From positions 19,986-83,985 of the forward strand of contig JADZFD010000074.1 of assembly GCA_020850225.1 (NCBI GenBank): DNA of 64,000 nt, written 5' to 3'. The DNA is from Saprospiraceae bacterium (lineage in GTDB: Bacteria > Bacteroidota > Bacteroidia > Chitinophagales > Saprospiraceae). Below, piece by piece: positions 28,528 through 37,867 of the stretch. Below the pieces are notes generated by a model. The model had not been told where the DNA came from, did not search any database, and saw only the letters and a program-made list of their open reading frames with translations. The translations under genes and the position numbers were made by a program. The first letter of the stretch is position 1; the number at the start of each line of letters is the position of its first letter.

Positions 28528-31005
28528 TTAAAAGTCGTCAAATATATTGGATCTATCGTTGTTTTCTTCTTCAGAAGATGGTGTGATGTTTTCATACTTA
28601 CTGCAATCCATCTCAATAAATTCATCTTCCGGCTTCATAAAAACAGAGTTTTTACCAAAATTCAATCTGTTGTCTGCTTCCAGCTTAGAAAGGAATTTAA
28701 CAAAAAATGGCCTTGCCATTACTGCTCCCTGACCATCAGCCAAAGTAGTAAAACGTATAAATTCCTGATCACCACCGACCCAGGTAGATATTACAATATC
28801 CGGACTAAACCCAACAAACCATCCATCTTTATAATCGTTGGTCGTACCGGTTTTTCCTCCAACCTGGCTTTTTACTTTATTCTTTATCGGATCAGCAACA
28901 TATTGCAGCATATTAACCATCACATAATTGTATGCCGGGTTGATTGCGCGCTTTTGTTCAGGTACTGACGAATATATCACCTTACCATTTTTATCCTCAA
29001 TCCTGGTTACAAAAATAGGTTTGGTTACTATACCATCATTGGCAAAAGCTGTATAGGAAGTAGCCATATCCATCGCTGACAGTTCCGGCGTTCCCAAACA
29101 AATGGATGGGTAATCCGGAATTTTGTCTTTATTGATACCCAGATTGCCCATCAGATTTTTAACACTTTGTACATTACCTATTTCTTTCATCAGATAAACG
29201 GAAACAGAGTTTTTGGATTCCTTCAATGCCTGTCTTAGTGTGTATTCCTGACCTGAATATTTATTGTCGGCATTGTTGGGACACCAGGTCTTGGATAGAT
29301 TAAAATTAGGATCATTTGCCTGTATACACTGTCTTTCATCCTTTACTTTAAAACATGGAGACATGGCGTTTTCTATAATAGCCGTTGTATAGATAAATGG
29401 TTTGATTGTTGAACCTATCTGACGATTGGAATTGACGTGGTCGTACTGAAAATACTTGTGATTAACGCCTCCGACCCATGCCAGAATATTACCACTCTTG
29501 GGATCAACAGCGACCGAACCCAACTGTAAGTGTTGCAGAAGATATTTGATTGAATCCATCGGTGTCATTTCTACTACTTTCTCACCTATGTCATTATAGT
29601 CAAATATACGCATTTTTACTTTGGTGTTAAAGGATTTGTTGACTGCATTCTGCATTTTCTTCCACTGGGATTTAAGCTCAGGCCAAAACTCACCTTTCAT
29701 TATTTGAATACATTTATCTGCATCAGCCTGTGACAATGACTTATTTTTGACCAATTTGGCTATATGACCCGGATGGCTATCCTCCTCAAACATTCGGAAT
29801 ATATCATTATCAGTGAGTTGTAGATTATTATCGTGATTATTGATATCATTCATAATATTACTCATAAAACTTGCCCGAATCAGTTTGTACCTGTCAGATT
29901 CTTTCATCATCTGGGTAAGTTGTGCTTTACGGATATTCTGTTTATCCTTATCAGCCTGATAAGTCAAAAAATCCCTGCCCTTCCATACATTGAAATATTT
30001 AGCTTGTAATTGAGACATATGTTCATACATCGCTTCTTCGGCATATTTTTGTATTCTCGTATCTATCGTAGTATATATTTTCAATCCATCTGTATAGAGA
30101 TTATACTTGCTACCATCGGGCTTTCGGTACGCATCTTCATCAAGCAGGTTTTTTACCCACTTGGTTAATTCTGCTCTGAAATAGGGAGCTATGCCATCAT
30201 AATGAACTTCACGCTTGAAGTTACTCATACTAATGGCTTTAACTCTTTTATTCAGATAATCATTTTCGCTCAGAAAATCGTTTTTTACCATTTGCTTGAG
30301 GACTACATTTCTGCGTCTGAAGCTGTTTTCCGGAAATATTTTAGGATTATATACCCTTGGATTCTTAAGCATTCCAATTAAAACAGCTGCTTCCTCTACA
30401 GTAAGTTCTTTTTGATCTTTACCAAAATAGGTTTTTGATGCTGCTCCAATACCTACAGCATCATACAGAAAGTCACTTTTATTCAGATACATGGCAAGAA
30501 TTTCTTCTTTGGTGTACCGTTTCTCAAATTCGATGGCGATAACCCATTCCTTGAGTTTTTGCCAGACTCTCTTGACAAATGAAGGTGAACGTTGTGTAAA
30601 AAAGAGCTTGGCCAGCTGTTGGGTTATCGTACTGGCTCCTCCTTTTTTACCCATAAAAAAAACGGCTCTTGCGGTACCGCGCATATCTATACCTGAATGA
30701 CTAAAAAAACGTTCGTCCTCAGTAGCGACCAACGCATTCACCAATACAGGATTTATATCTTTATAATCGAGCCATTCTCTGTTAAATTTAAATACTTTTC
30801 CATAAATCTGATTGTCCGATGATATAAATTGTGATGCAATCTCATATTTGGGATTTTCGAGCTCTTCTGTGTCGGGCAAGAGCATTTTGGAAATATACAA
30901 AAAGGTTAATGCAATCAGTACCACTCCCGATAATGTGATAAAAACCAAATATCTGAAGTAGGGACTGCTGAATAAACTCTTTTTAGATGCTGATTTTTTG
31001 GACAT
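28528..31005 (-). CDS. Class A penicillin-binding protein (PBP1a type)
   Basis: A bifunctional peptidoglycan glycosyltransferase/transpeptidase of the inner membrane, facing the periplasm. A single TM anchor lies at about residues 16-42. The GT51 domain has EDERFFSHSGIDMRG with the catalytic Glu near 96 and GGASTITQQLAK. The transpeptidase has SxxK in GSTIKPFIY near 535, SxN in SKNSVSVYL and KTGTTNDYKDGWF. A helical insert of about 130 residues between the two domains is usual in Bacteroidota members. The length of 825 fits. It is monocistronic, with its own promoter. Confidence 0.95.
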   Translation of the reverse strand: MSKKSASKKSLFSSPYFRYLVFITLSGVVLIALTFLYISKMLLPDTEELENPKYEIASQFISSDNQIYGKVFKFNREWLDYKDINPVLVNALVATEDERFFSHSGIDMRGTARAVFFMGKKGGASTITQQLAKLFFTQRSPSFVKRVWQKLKEWVIAIEFEKRYTKEEILAMYLNKSDFLYDAVGIGAASKTYFGKDQKELTVEEAAVLIGMLKNPRVYNPKIFPENSFRRRNVVLKQMVKNDFLSENDYLNKRVKAISMSNFKREVHYDGIAPYFRAELTKWVKNLLDEDAYRKPDGSKYNLYTDGLKIYTTIDTRIQKYAEEAMYEHMSQLQAKYFNVWKGRDFLTYQADKDKQNIRKAQLTQMMKESDRYKLIRASFMSNIMNDINNHDNNLQLTDNDIFRMFEEDSHPGHIAKLVKNKSLSQADADKCIQIMKGEFWPELKSQWKKMQNAVNKSFNTKVKMRIFDYNDIGEKVVEMTPMDSIKYLLQHLQLGSVAVDPKSGNILAWVGGVNHKYFQYDHVNSNRQIGSTIKPFIYTTAIIENAMSPCFKVKDERQCIQANDPNFNLSKTWCPNNADNKYSGQEYTLRQALKESKNSVSVYLMKEIGNVQSVKNLMGNLGINKDKIPDYPSICLGTPELSAMDMATSYTAFANDGIVTKPIFVTRIEDKNGKVIYSSVPEQKRAINPAYNYVMVNMLQYVADPIKNKVKSQVGGKTGTTNDYKDGWFVGFSPDIVISTWVGGDQEFIRFTTLADGQGAVMARPFFVKFLSKLEADNRLNFGKNSVFMKPEDEFIEMDCSKYENITPSSEEENNDRSNIFDDF

Positions 31006-31032
31006 GAATCAATAATAGCCTTTAATTGAACG

Positions 31033-31040
31033 CAAAGATA
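31033..31040 (-). promoter_or_regulatory. Candidate promoter (-7 element) for the PBP1a gene
   Basis: The minus strand reads TATCTTTG followed by CG, an exact TAnnTTTG match, 27 bases upstream of the start codon at 31005. Confidence 0.6.
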
Positions 31041-31275
31041 CTAAAAATATAAAAAAAATAAATATATATAACGTTGGCGTGAATAAAGACGCTTCTGATA
31101 CCACATTAATATATAAGTATTCCTGTTAATTTATGATGTAAATGTGAAGTTTGAATTTATTACTTATATAATGCTATCAGTATAAAAAAAATTATTTAGT
31201 TTGTGCTCAATTTGTAAAAGATATACAGAAACAATACTTTTAAATACATAAATTTTCTGGTTACAGCGCATTTGC

Positions 31276-31953
31276 ATGAAAGACAGCAAAAGAATTATTA
31301 AAGAAAAGACCATTATTGATGCTTCAGAAGCAGTATTTGGAGAAGTTGGGTTTAAGAATGCCAAGATGGAAGATATTGCCAGAAAAGCCGGAATCACCAA
31401 GGTGACACTTTACTCTTATTTTCAATCCAAGGAAAACCTGTATCTCGCCTTGACTTACAGGGCTATGCAACAGCTAACTGACAGGTACTATGAGATAATG
31501 GATCGCAATAAGGACAAATCCGGTTTGGAAGCTGTACTGGCTATTCTGGAAGGATTTATGACTTTCTGCGAACAAAATTTTCTGTATTCAGAAGTTATGC
31601 TGGATTATTTTTCACTGGTACGGTCGACTTCCGATGGAAGCAATGAAGCCAAGCTGACTGAAGCCGTCAAAGAAAGTATATATTACGTGAAAATTCAGGA
31701 CATCCAGAATCTTCCATTCAAACTGACAGTCAAGGAAATTGAGCGCGGAAAACGCGATGGGAGTATCATAATACCAATTGATTCCATGCTGATCACGCTT
31801 TATGGCTGGTCAATAGTAGTTGGATATGTCAAGGTAATAAGTGCATCCGGTAAAAGTGCTACACCTTTATTTCATGTGCGACTCAGTGACTTAAAAGAGC
31901 TCAATCTCAATATCGCCAGAAATTTGTTCACATCTAAATCTTTTGCAGGATGA
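31276..31953 (+). CDS. TetR/AcrR family transcriptional regulator
   Basis: 225 residues. The N-terminal helix-turn-helix typical of TetR is at about 14-60: ASEAVFGEVGFKNAKMEDIA, then KAGITKVTLYSYFQSKENLY. The C-terminal ligand domain is not of a type I can assign. Its stop overlaps the NAD kinase start (ATGA), so the two are co-translated; it may sense a metabolite linked to NAD(P) or regulate its own operon, but this is inference. Confidence 0.92.
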   Translation: MKDSKRIIKEKTIIDASEAVFGEVGFKNAKMEDIARKAGITKVTLYSYFQSKENLYLALTYRAMQQLTDRYYEIMDRNKDKSGLEAVLAILEGFMTFCEQNFLYSEVMLDYFSLVRSTSDGSNEAKLTEAVKESIYYVKIQDIQNLPFKLTVKEIERGKRDGSIIIPIDSMLITLYGWSIVVGYVKVISASGKSATPLFHVRLSDLKELNLNIARNLFTSKSFAG

Positions 31954-32834
31954 AGGTATTTATCTATGGTCGTACCATAAGCAGTCAGGAAGAATTTGAC
32001 TATATTGCAATAACATTAACCTCTTTGGAGGAACGCAAAGTTCAGGTTTTTACCAATAAAAGATATTATGAGGATATTGCTGCCTATTCCGATAAGTTTA
32101 CATTTATCCAGATTTTGACATCCTATGAAGAATTTGGAACTTCCAATCTTGATTTTGCCATAACTTTGGGTGGCGACGGCACCATACTGGAGTTTATGAC
32201 CCTGATGAGAGACAAAAAACTACCCATCTTAGGCATCAATTTAGGCAGATTGGGTGTGTTGGCAACGGTTGAAAAAAAGATAATCAAGAAGGCAGTCAAT
32301 CAACTTCTGAAACATGAGTACAGGATAGTAGAAAGATCCGTATTGAAAATATCCAGCAATAAACCAATTTTTAAAGACTTCCCTTATGGACTAAATGATT
32401 TTACGATTTATAAAAGGGATACTTCATCCATGATAACCATTCACGCTTATGTTGACGGTATCCTGCTTAATTCATACTGGGCAGATGGTCTTATCATAAG
32501 TACGCCAACTGGTTCGACAGGTTATTCACTGAGTTGTGGAGGACCAATTGTGTTTCCGAGCAGTAATAATTTTATTATCACACCCATCGCTCCACACAAT
32601 CTTAACGTCAGACCGATAGTATTACCCGATAAAAAAATAATTTCGCTTAAAGTCGAGGGAAGATCTGACAATTTTATGTGTACACTCGACTCGAGATATG
32701 AAACTGTTACCAATGACCATTCAATTGAAATTTCACGCGGAGAGTTTAATGTGCAATTCATCCAGCTCACCGGACATCACTTTTTGAAAACCTTAAATGA
32801 AAAATTACTTTGGGGTTTGGATAAGAGAAATTAA
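31950..32834 (+). CDS. nadK: NAD kinase
   Basis: Phosphorylates NAD to NADP with ATP or polyphosphate. The diagnostic LGGDGTILEF motif is near residue 74, followed by LGINLGRLGVLA, NDFTIYK and the glycine-rich STPTGSTGYSLSCGGPI segment near 190. The 294 residues are normal. It starts inside the stop of the TetR gene (ATGA overlap), an uncommon pairing for nadK. Confidence 0.96.
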   Translation: MKVFIYGRTISSQEEFDYIAITLTSLEERKVQVFTNKRYYEDIAAYSDKFTFIQILTSYEEFGTSNLDFAITLGGDGTILEFMTLMRDKKLPILGINLGRLGVLATVEKKIIKKAVNQLLKHEYRIVERSVLKISSNKPIFKDFPYGLNDFTIYKRDTSSMITIHAYVDGILLNSYWADGLIISTPTGSTGYSLSCGGPIVFPSSNNFIITPIAPHNLNVRPIVLPDKKIISLKVEGRSDNFMCTLDSRYETVTNDHSIEISRGEFNVQFIQLTGHHFLKTLNEKLLWGLDKRN

Positions 32835-32957
32835 AAATTTCACTCAAATCAAATAAGACTATTATTAATGCAGTATGAAAATCAGGGTTGGAATATCTGC
32901 AGACGCTAATTACTACTATTAGCAAATATTCAGCCTGAATGCTCTGTGTATCTTTAT

Positions 32958-33006
32958 AAAAAACAAAAAAACTGCACGATACTTACATTGTGTAAGTTAT
33001 CATGCA
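32958..33006 (-). terminator. Rho-independent terminator of tatA
   Basis: Read on the minus strand, a stem of about 15 pairs with one mismatch and one bulged T (TGCATGATAACTTACA against the complementary arm, loop CAA) is followed by a T-rich tract (GTTTTTTTGTTTTTT, 32972-32958). It begins 32 bases after the tatA stop. On the plus strand there is no T-tract, so it serves tatA and not nadK. Confidence 0.8.
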
Positions 33007-33037
33007 ATAATATATCCTGATTCGAAAAAGATAATAT

Positions 33038-33238
33038 TTATTTCTTTTCTTTTTCGATTTCTCTCATATTGTCTTTGATTTCAGTTTCAATATTGTTTTT
33101 GGCATTATTGAATTCACGGATACCCGATCCAAGACCTCTCATCAGCTCAGGAATCTTTCTTCCACCAAAAAATATTAAGAAAAGGATAGCTATCAAAAGT
33201 ACTTCCTGTCCTCCCAGATTGAATAATAAATTAAACAT
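33038..33238 (-). CDS. tatA: Sec-independent translocase subunit TatA/E
   Basis: A 66-residue TatA-type protein: a short periplasmic N-terminus, one membrane helix (EVLLIAILFLIFFGG, about 12-26), the hinge FGGRKIPELMRGLGSG and an amphipathic helix with a charged C-terminus. TatA oligomers form the passage for folded, twin-arginine-signal proteins. TatC is not in this window. It is monocistronic by its own promoter and terminator. Confidence 0.95.
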   Translation of the reverse strand: MFNLLFNLGGQEVLLIAILFLIFFGGRKIPELMRGLGSGIREFNNAKNNIETEIKDNMREIEKEKK

Positions 33239-33272
33239 TTAATCGATTATAATTGATAAATTAATATTACTG

Positions 33273-33280
33273 CAAAGATA
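33273..33280 (-). promoter_or_regulatory. Candidate promoter (-7 element) for tatA
   Basis: The minus strand reads TATCTTTG followed by CA, an exact TAnnTTTG match, 34 bases upstream of the tatA start. A TTTG lies about 24 bases further upstream, slightly beyond usual -33 spacing. Confidence 0.6.
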
Positions 33281-33354
33281 CTATGAAATATGCATACTGT
33301 GTATCAAATCATATGTTAACTGTGTATTAAAAGTATTTATACATTGCGTTAATA

Positions 33355-34383
33355 CTATTTCTTTTGAGGTTTGTATTTTGATTTTTCTAAAAATTGCTGA
33401 CTGTCCGTCATCCTAATGAGTTCCTCAATGGTTGTTTCAGGATAGCGGTTCATATATGCTTTTACGATTTGATAACCAATAAAGTTGCCTGTACGGCCGG
33501 GTGCTGCATCCGGCATATCAGGACTTTTAGGTGCCGGAAAAATATACTTTCCTATCTTTTTAAAATTGGATTCATAAAATAATTTCTGATCCAGGAAAAA
33601 TGACCACATCTGCAATTCATTTGCATAGCACCAGTCCATCTGTTCTTTTGTGTACTCATGAATAATAGTATCGTTTTTCTCAGGTAGTAGCAGGCTGGTT
33701 ATATACAGACCTTTCCCGTTATGAATCATGTAATCGAGCAATCTGTGTCCTGGTGATTCCCCGTTTATTTCTTCCAGATACAGATCTGCCACCTTTTTGA
33801 CTATAAAGGGTTTACTCCAGGAACGTGTCAGGTAATCCGAAAAATTGGTATTGTCCGGAAAAATTTTTTTATACGGTATTTCAGGTGAAAGGAACATATC
33901 CAGTCCGATTCCTATAGCATCACTTTGCTTTTCATCTTCAAATATAAAAGTTTGATATCCAAATCCCGATATCAGCGTATATATGTTGGGAACCTCAAAT
34001 CTGTTTGGGAAGTAATATTGCAAATATTTAAATAATGACTCCAAATCTTTATGCAAATCTTGCAAAGAATTATATTTTCTATCTGTCAGGTTATAGGTAG
34101 ATATAATCATTGAATCTGACATAAATTCCTGCAAATCAGCATACATCGTATCTGGATTTTTACTGGTATTCATTCCGGTTATTTCATTGAAAAACAAGCT
34201 ATAAAAAGCAGGATGTTTTTGATAAATACTGTCTAAAGATGCTTTTGAATGTACATTTTTCAATTCAACATCTGTTCTTATTATTTCAAAATCTGCATGA
34301 ATATCAGAAACATCGGGTGCTGAACTTTGCTTACAGGATATAATGAAGATGGATAAGGCTAGCAGTGATAATAATTTATGCAT
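33355..34383 (-). CDS. gldB: Gliding motility lipoprotein GldB
   Basis: 342 residues with a lipoprotein signal: MHKLLSLLALSIFIISC, lipid-anchored at Cys17. GldB belongs to the Bacteroidota gliding/T9SS-associated lipoproteins and has a degenerate zinc-protease-like fold; its exact role is unknown. The family pattern is seen in GIGLDMFLSPEIPYKKIFP, a helix with TKEQMDWCYANELQMWSFF, and the C-terminal APGRTGNFIGYQIVKAYM. GldB is essential for gliding in Flavobacterium johnsoniae but also occurs in non-gliders. No other gld genes are here. A TAnnTTTG promoter lies 37 bases upstream. Confidence 0.88.
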   Translation of the reverse strand: MHKLLSLLALSIFIISCKQSSAPDVSDIHADFEIIRTDVELKNVHSKASLDSIYQKHPAFYSLFFNEITGMNTSKNPDTMYADLQEFMSDSMIISTYNLTDRKYNSLQDLHKDLESLFKYLQYYFPNRFEVPNIYTLISGFGYQTFIFEDEKQSDAIGIGLDMFLSPEIPYKKIFPDNTNFSDYLTRSWSKPFIVKKVADLYLEEINGESPGHRLLDYMIHNGKGLYITSLLLPEKNDTIIHEYTKEQMDWCYANELQMWSFFLDQKLFYESNFKKIGKYIFPAPKSPDMPDAAPGRTGNFIGYQIVKAYMNRYPETTIEELIRMTDSQQFLEKSKYKPQKK

Positions 34384-34419
34384 TTAATATAAGTGATTGA
34401 TATTAATTTATAAAAAACA

Positions 34420-34427
34420 CAAAGGTA
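34420..34427 (-). promoter_or_regulatory. Candidate promoter (-7 element) for gldB
   Basis: The minus strand reads TACCTTTG, an exact TAnnTTTG match, 37 bases upstream of the gldB ATG. Confidence 0.55.
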
Positions 34428-34476
34428 ATACGAATTTTTATTTATTAAAGGGGCGTGCTCAACAAGTGTCTCCTGA

Positions 34477-35052
34477 TTACCTGTATATATTGTATTCAGT
34501 AAGATATTCATATACCTTCTCCGGAACGAGATATTGTATTGATTTTCCCTCTTTTAAAGCCTGACGTATAAATGTTGCTGATATATCCAACAAGGGTACG
34601 TTGTCTACGATATGTATGCGTGGGTTGTCCTCATATTTTTCCAGATCATATCCAGGTCTGTTATATACATATATATCATAATGCTCGAGAAGGATATGAT
34701 AATTTTTCCACTTTTCTATAGTCGCAAGGTTGTCACCACCCATAATCAGACAAAAGGATTTGGATGGATATTTCTCTTTCAGATAGGTAAGTGTATCAAT
34801 AGTGTAGGATGGAACGGGCAGTGAAAATTCAATATTGGAAGCACGTAAAGCATGATTATCCCCTATAGCCAACTGTACGAGATAGTATCTGTCATTGTTG
34901 TTGGCCAGAGATGCTTTATTTTTCAAAGGATTCTGAGGGCTGACTACCATCCATACCTCATCCATATCTGTGTACTGTATCATATGATTTGCAATAATCA
35001 TATGACCTATATGTACAGGATTGAATGATCCGAAAAAAAGCCCCGTTTTCAT
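34477..35052 (-). CDS. nadD: Nicotinate-nucleotide adenylyltransferase
   Basis: NadD makes deamido-NAD from nicotinate mononucleotide and ATP. The nucleotidyltransferase signature GLFFGSFNPVHIGH is at residues 4-17, the LIMGGDNL substrate loop is near 103, and the ISATFIR motif is near 160. The 191 residues are normal. It lies 47 bases after dnaN on the same strand. With nadK 2 kb away, two NAD(P) steps are encoded in this region, though in different transcripts. Confidence 0.95.
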   Translation of the reverse strand: MKTGLFFGSFNPVHIGHMIIANHMIQYTDMDEVWMVVSPQNPLKNKASLANNNDRYYLVQLAIGDNHALRASNIEFSLPVPSYTIDTLTYLKEKYPSKSFCLIMGGDNLATIEKWKNYHILLEHYDIYVYNRPGYDLEKYEDNPRIHIVDNVPLLDISATFIRQALKEGKSIQYLVPEKVYEYLTEYNIYR

Positions 35053-35099
35053 ATATTAATCCGATGTGTTGATCCTGAATACAGGCTATTCACGCAAAA

Positions 35100-36212
35100 T
35101 TAGTTACCCATCATGATAGGCATAATCAACATGAGCAATGTCTCGCCCGGCTCATCTTCAATGGGAACCAGCAAGCCTGCACGACCTGGAGTAGACAACT
35201 GTAGTTTGATTTCTTCATTTTCAAGAATATTGAGCATCTCACCCAAAAACTTAGCGTTAAATCCAATCGTCATAGCTTCACCTGTAAAAAAGCAATTCAT
35301 CTGCTCAGTGGCTTCATTGGAAAAATCGAGATCCTGAGCAGAAATAGTCATACTTCTTTCTGTAAGGCTCAAAATTACCTGATTGGTGGTTTTATTGGCA
35401 TAAATAGCAATCCGCTTCATCGAATTGAGAAAATCTTTTCTGTTGATGATTGCTTCATATGGGTTCTCAACCGGAATAACTGCATTATATTCAGGATATT
35501 TAGCATCGATAAGCCTGCAGACAATCTTGGTTCCTCCAAAAGAGAAAAAGATATTTGCCTTGTTAAAACTGATGGTTACATCGGTTTCTTCAGAAATGGC
35601 ATTTTTTACAAGATTCAATCCTTTTTTGGGTACGATTATAGATTTGGTTATATCTGTATTCAGGTTGCCTACTGTGTATTTTACCAGCTTATGTGCATCT
35701 GTACCTACAAAATGTATTTTGGTAAAATCAATATGAAACAAAACACCAGTCATAGCCAAACGTAGTTCATCAGAACTCGTCGCAAATACGGTATTGGTAA
35801 TTCCTTTAAGTACTCTTTTGGATGGAATTACGAAAGTTTCAACGTTGTCTTCAATCGGTGATTCTGGAAAATCGTCAGCGAGTTCGCCTGAAATCTTATA
35901 TACACCAAAGGTCGACAGGATTTTTATTCCGTTATTTTCATCGACTGTAAAAGTAATCGGTTGCTCTGGTAAAGCCTTTATTGTTTCCAGCAGGATTTTT
36001 GCAGGTATAGCGATTGCACCTGAACTATCTGCTGTGACATTAAGTCGGGTAATAATGGTTGTTTCGAGATTGGTAGAGGTAATAGTTAATACATCATCTT
36101 TGATACTAAACAGAAAATCTTCCATTATGGGCAGTACCGGATTATTATTAATGGCGCCTGAAGCAATAGTTAGTTGTCTGAGTAATTCTGATGAAGAAAC
36201 TTCAAATCTCAT
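35100..36212 (-). CDS. dnaN: DNA polymerase III sliding clamp (beta subunit)
   Basis: The ring-shaped processivity factor of DNA polymerase III. At 370 residues it has the three-domain clamp length. It begins MRFEVSSSELLRQLTIASGAI and has the conserved VVGTDAHKL-type segment (HFVGTDAHKLVKYT near 170) and the C-terminal LLMLIMPIM. dnaA and an origin are not nearby, as is usual in Bacteroidota where dnaN is unlinked. Confidence 0.97.
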   Translation of the reverse strand: MRFEVSSSELLRQLTIASGAINNNPVLPIMEDFLFSIKDDVLTITSTNLETTIITRLNVTADSSGAIAIPAKILLETIKALPEQPITFTVDENNGIKILSTFGVYKISGELADDFPESPIEDNVETFVIPSKRVLKGITNTVFATSSDELRLAMTGVLFHIDFTKIHFVGTDAHKLVKYTVGNLNTDITKSIIVPKKGLNLVKNAISEETDVTISFNKANIFFSFGGTKIVCRLIDAKYPEYNAVIPVENPYEAIINRKDFLNSMKRIAIYANKTTNQVILSLTERSMTISAQDLDFSNEATEQMNCFFTGEAMTIGFNAKFLGEMLNILENEEIKLQLSTPGRAGLLVPIEDEPGETLLMLIMPIMMGN

Positions 36213-36269
36213 GGGTTAACTTATTTTAAAATTATTATTGTCCGTAACGGATTTATCTAGTTTGAGCCA

Positions 36270-36277
36270 CAAAAATA
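36270..36277 (-). promoter_or_regulatory. Candidate promoter (-7 element) for dnaN
   Basis: The minus strand reads TATTTTTG, a TAnnTTTG match, 57 bases upstream of the dnaN start. Confidence 0.45.
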
Positions 36278-36418
36278 ATATTATTCAACTAATTTCCTAA
36301 AGATATTCCATTATATACGTATTTATGACGTTAAATTGATTAATACATTCATATATGAACGTACAATTTTACAAATAACAAAAACTTGTACATCACAATA
36401 AATTATATAATTAGATTG

Positions 36419-36426
36419 TACTTTTG
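36419..36426 (+). promoter_or_regulatory. Candidate promoter (-7 element) for the M16 gene
   Basis: TACTTTTG followed by CA is an exact TAnnTTTG match. It lies 22 bases upstream of the ATG at 36449 and inside the longer reading frame that would start at TTG 36386, so it supports the ATG as the true start. Confidence 0.6.
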
Positions 36427-36448
36427 CAATCTTAAAAAAATAATAAGT

Positions 36449-37726
36449 ATGCCGGATAGAAAGAAAGGCGTTTTAATAAAACCTGTACAACAACTGTATA
36501 TTCCTCCTATAGAAATTTACTTTTTAACTAATGGAATCAAAGTATATGAAATAAATCTGGGAAGTCAGGATATTATAAAAATGGAAATCATCCATGAAGC
36601 CGGAAGAAGTACAGAGCATCAAAAGTTAATCTCCAAAGCTACTGCTTCTCTAATGCGTGAAGGAACTGATTTTAAGTCATCTTCTGAGATAGCCGACGAG
36701 ATTGATTACTATGGATCCAGTATTAAAACTGCTTCAAACATGGACTTTTCATACTCAACTTTATATAGTTTGTCAAAATACGCCGGCAAAGGCATCCGGC
36801 TTATGCACGAGATATATACTCAACCTACTTTTCCTGAAGATGAAATTGAAAAATTTAAAAAACTCAATATACAAAAGTTAAAAGAGGAATTGGGTAAGAA
36901 CGAGGTGCTTTCTTACCGTCAAATAACTGATGAAATATTTGGCAAAGACCATGCATATGGATACAACAGTACTGAAGAAAGTTATAAACTCATCACACGT
37001 GAAGAAATAATACGTCATTATACCCAGCGATACGGCACCAATAACTGTACAATCATCCTAAGTGGAAAAATTACGGATACAATACGCAAAGAAGTAATCA
37101 ATCTCTTTGGCAGCTTCGATAAACCTATTACAGATCCTGTATATACTCCTGTGACCACGTCTGAAGTCGGAAGAAAAGTACAAATTTACAGTAAAAACGA
37201 ACATCAAAATGCAATTAAAACCGGATTCAGGTTATTCGATGTTAATCATACTGATCAGTCTGCATTTTATCTTACAAATGCTATCCTCGGCGGATACTTT
37301 GGCTCAAGACTTATGACCAGTATCAGAGAAGAATCAGGATATACTTATGACATATACAGTACTGTGGATCAGATGCTTCATGACGGATGCTTTTATGTAA
37401 GTACCGAAGCAGCACCGGAATACACGGAGTCCATATTAAAAGAGGTTTTACATCAAATGGATGTATTAAAAAACGAGCCGGTTACTTCAAAGGAATTGAA
37501 TATGGTCAAGAATTATCTGATGGGTAATTTTATGAATGTACTCGATGGTCCTGTAAATGTATCTTCATTTGTCAAATCTATGTTGTTTCTTGGCAGAGAA
37601 CCTACTGATTTTTTAAGCTTCTCTGACGAAATTATGCAAATTACTTCTGACACAATAATGCACACCGCACAAGAATACTTTAAGGAAGAAAATATGATTG
37701 AAGTGATAGTTGCTTCTACTGAATAA
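36449..37726 (+). CDS. M16-family (insulinase-like) protein lacking the zinc motif
   Basis: 425 residues in two homologous halves, as in M16 zinc peptidases and their non-catalytic partner subunits. At the place where active members have HxxEH (after the AGR segment and before GT), this protein reads ISKATASLMREGT, so the zinc ligands are absent. The C-terminal half keeps LGGYFGSRLMTSIREESGYTYDIYS, the substrate-pocket region shared by inactive subunits. It should act as the structural partner of an active M16 protein, yet no such gene is adjacent. The start at 36449 is favoured over TTG 36386 because of the promoter element between them. No signal peptide is evident. Confidence 0.9.
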   Translation: MPDRKKGVLIKPVQQLYIPPIEIYFLTNGIKVYEINLGSQDIIKMEIIHEAGRSTEHQKLISKATASLMREGTDFKSSSEIADEIDYYGSSIKTASNMDFSYSTLYSLSKYAGKGIRLMHEIYTQPTFPEDEIEKFKKLNIQKLKEELGKNEVLSYRQITDEIFGKDHAYGYNSTEESYKLITREEIIRHYTQRYGTNNCTIILSGKITDTIRKEVINLFGSFDKPITDPVYTPVTTSEVGRKVQIYSKNEHQNAIKTGFRLFDVNHTDQSAFYLTNAILGGYFGSRLMTSIREESGYTYDIYSTVDQMLHDGCFYVSTEAAPEYTESILKEVLHQMDVLKNEPVTSKELNMVKNYLMGNFMNVLDGPVNVSSFVKSMLFLGREPTDFLSFSDEIMQITSDTIMHTAQEYFKEENMIEVIVASTE

Positions 37727-37795
37727 CAACATATTACAATTATATTTATTTATGAAATCACACCTGTATATATACGTTAAAGTGTAATAATTGCT

Positions 37796-37803
37796 TATTT
37801 TTG
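37796..37803 (+). promoter_or_regulatory. Candidate promoter (-7 element) for mreBCD-mrdA
   Basis: TATTTTTG followed by CG is a TAnnTTTG match, 64 bases upstream of the mreB start. Confidence 0.55.
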
Positions 37804-37867
37804 CGCTTTTTATACTATTAATTATAATATCCGATACATATCAGGTATTAAAATCATATAAAAATAC

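Noticed and set aside
36386..36448. Longer start (TTG) for the M16 protein
   Set aside because: A clear TAnnTTTG promoter element lies inside the extension, so the ATG at 36449 is preferred.
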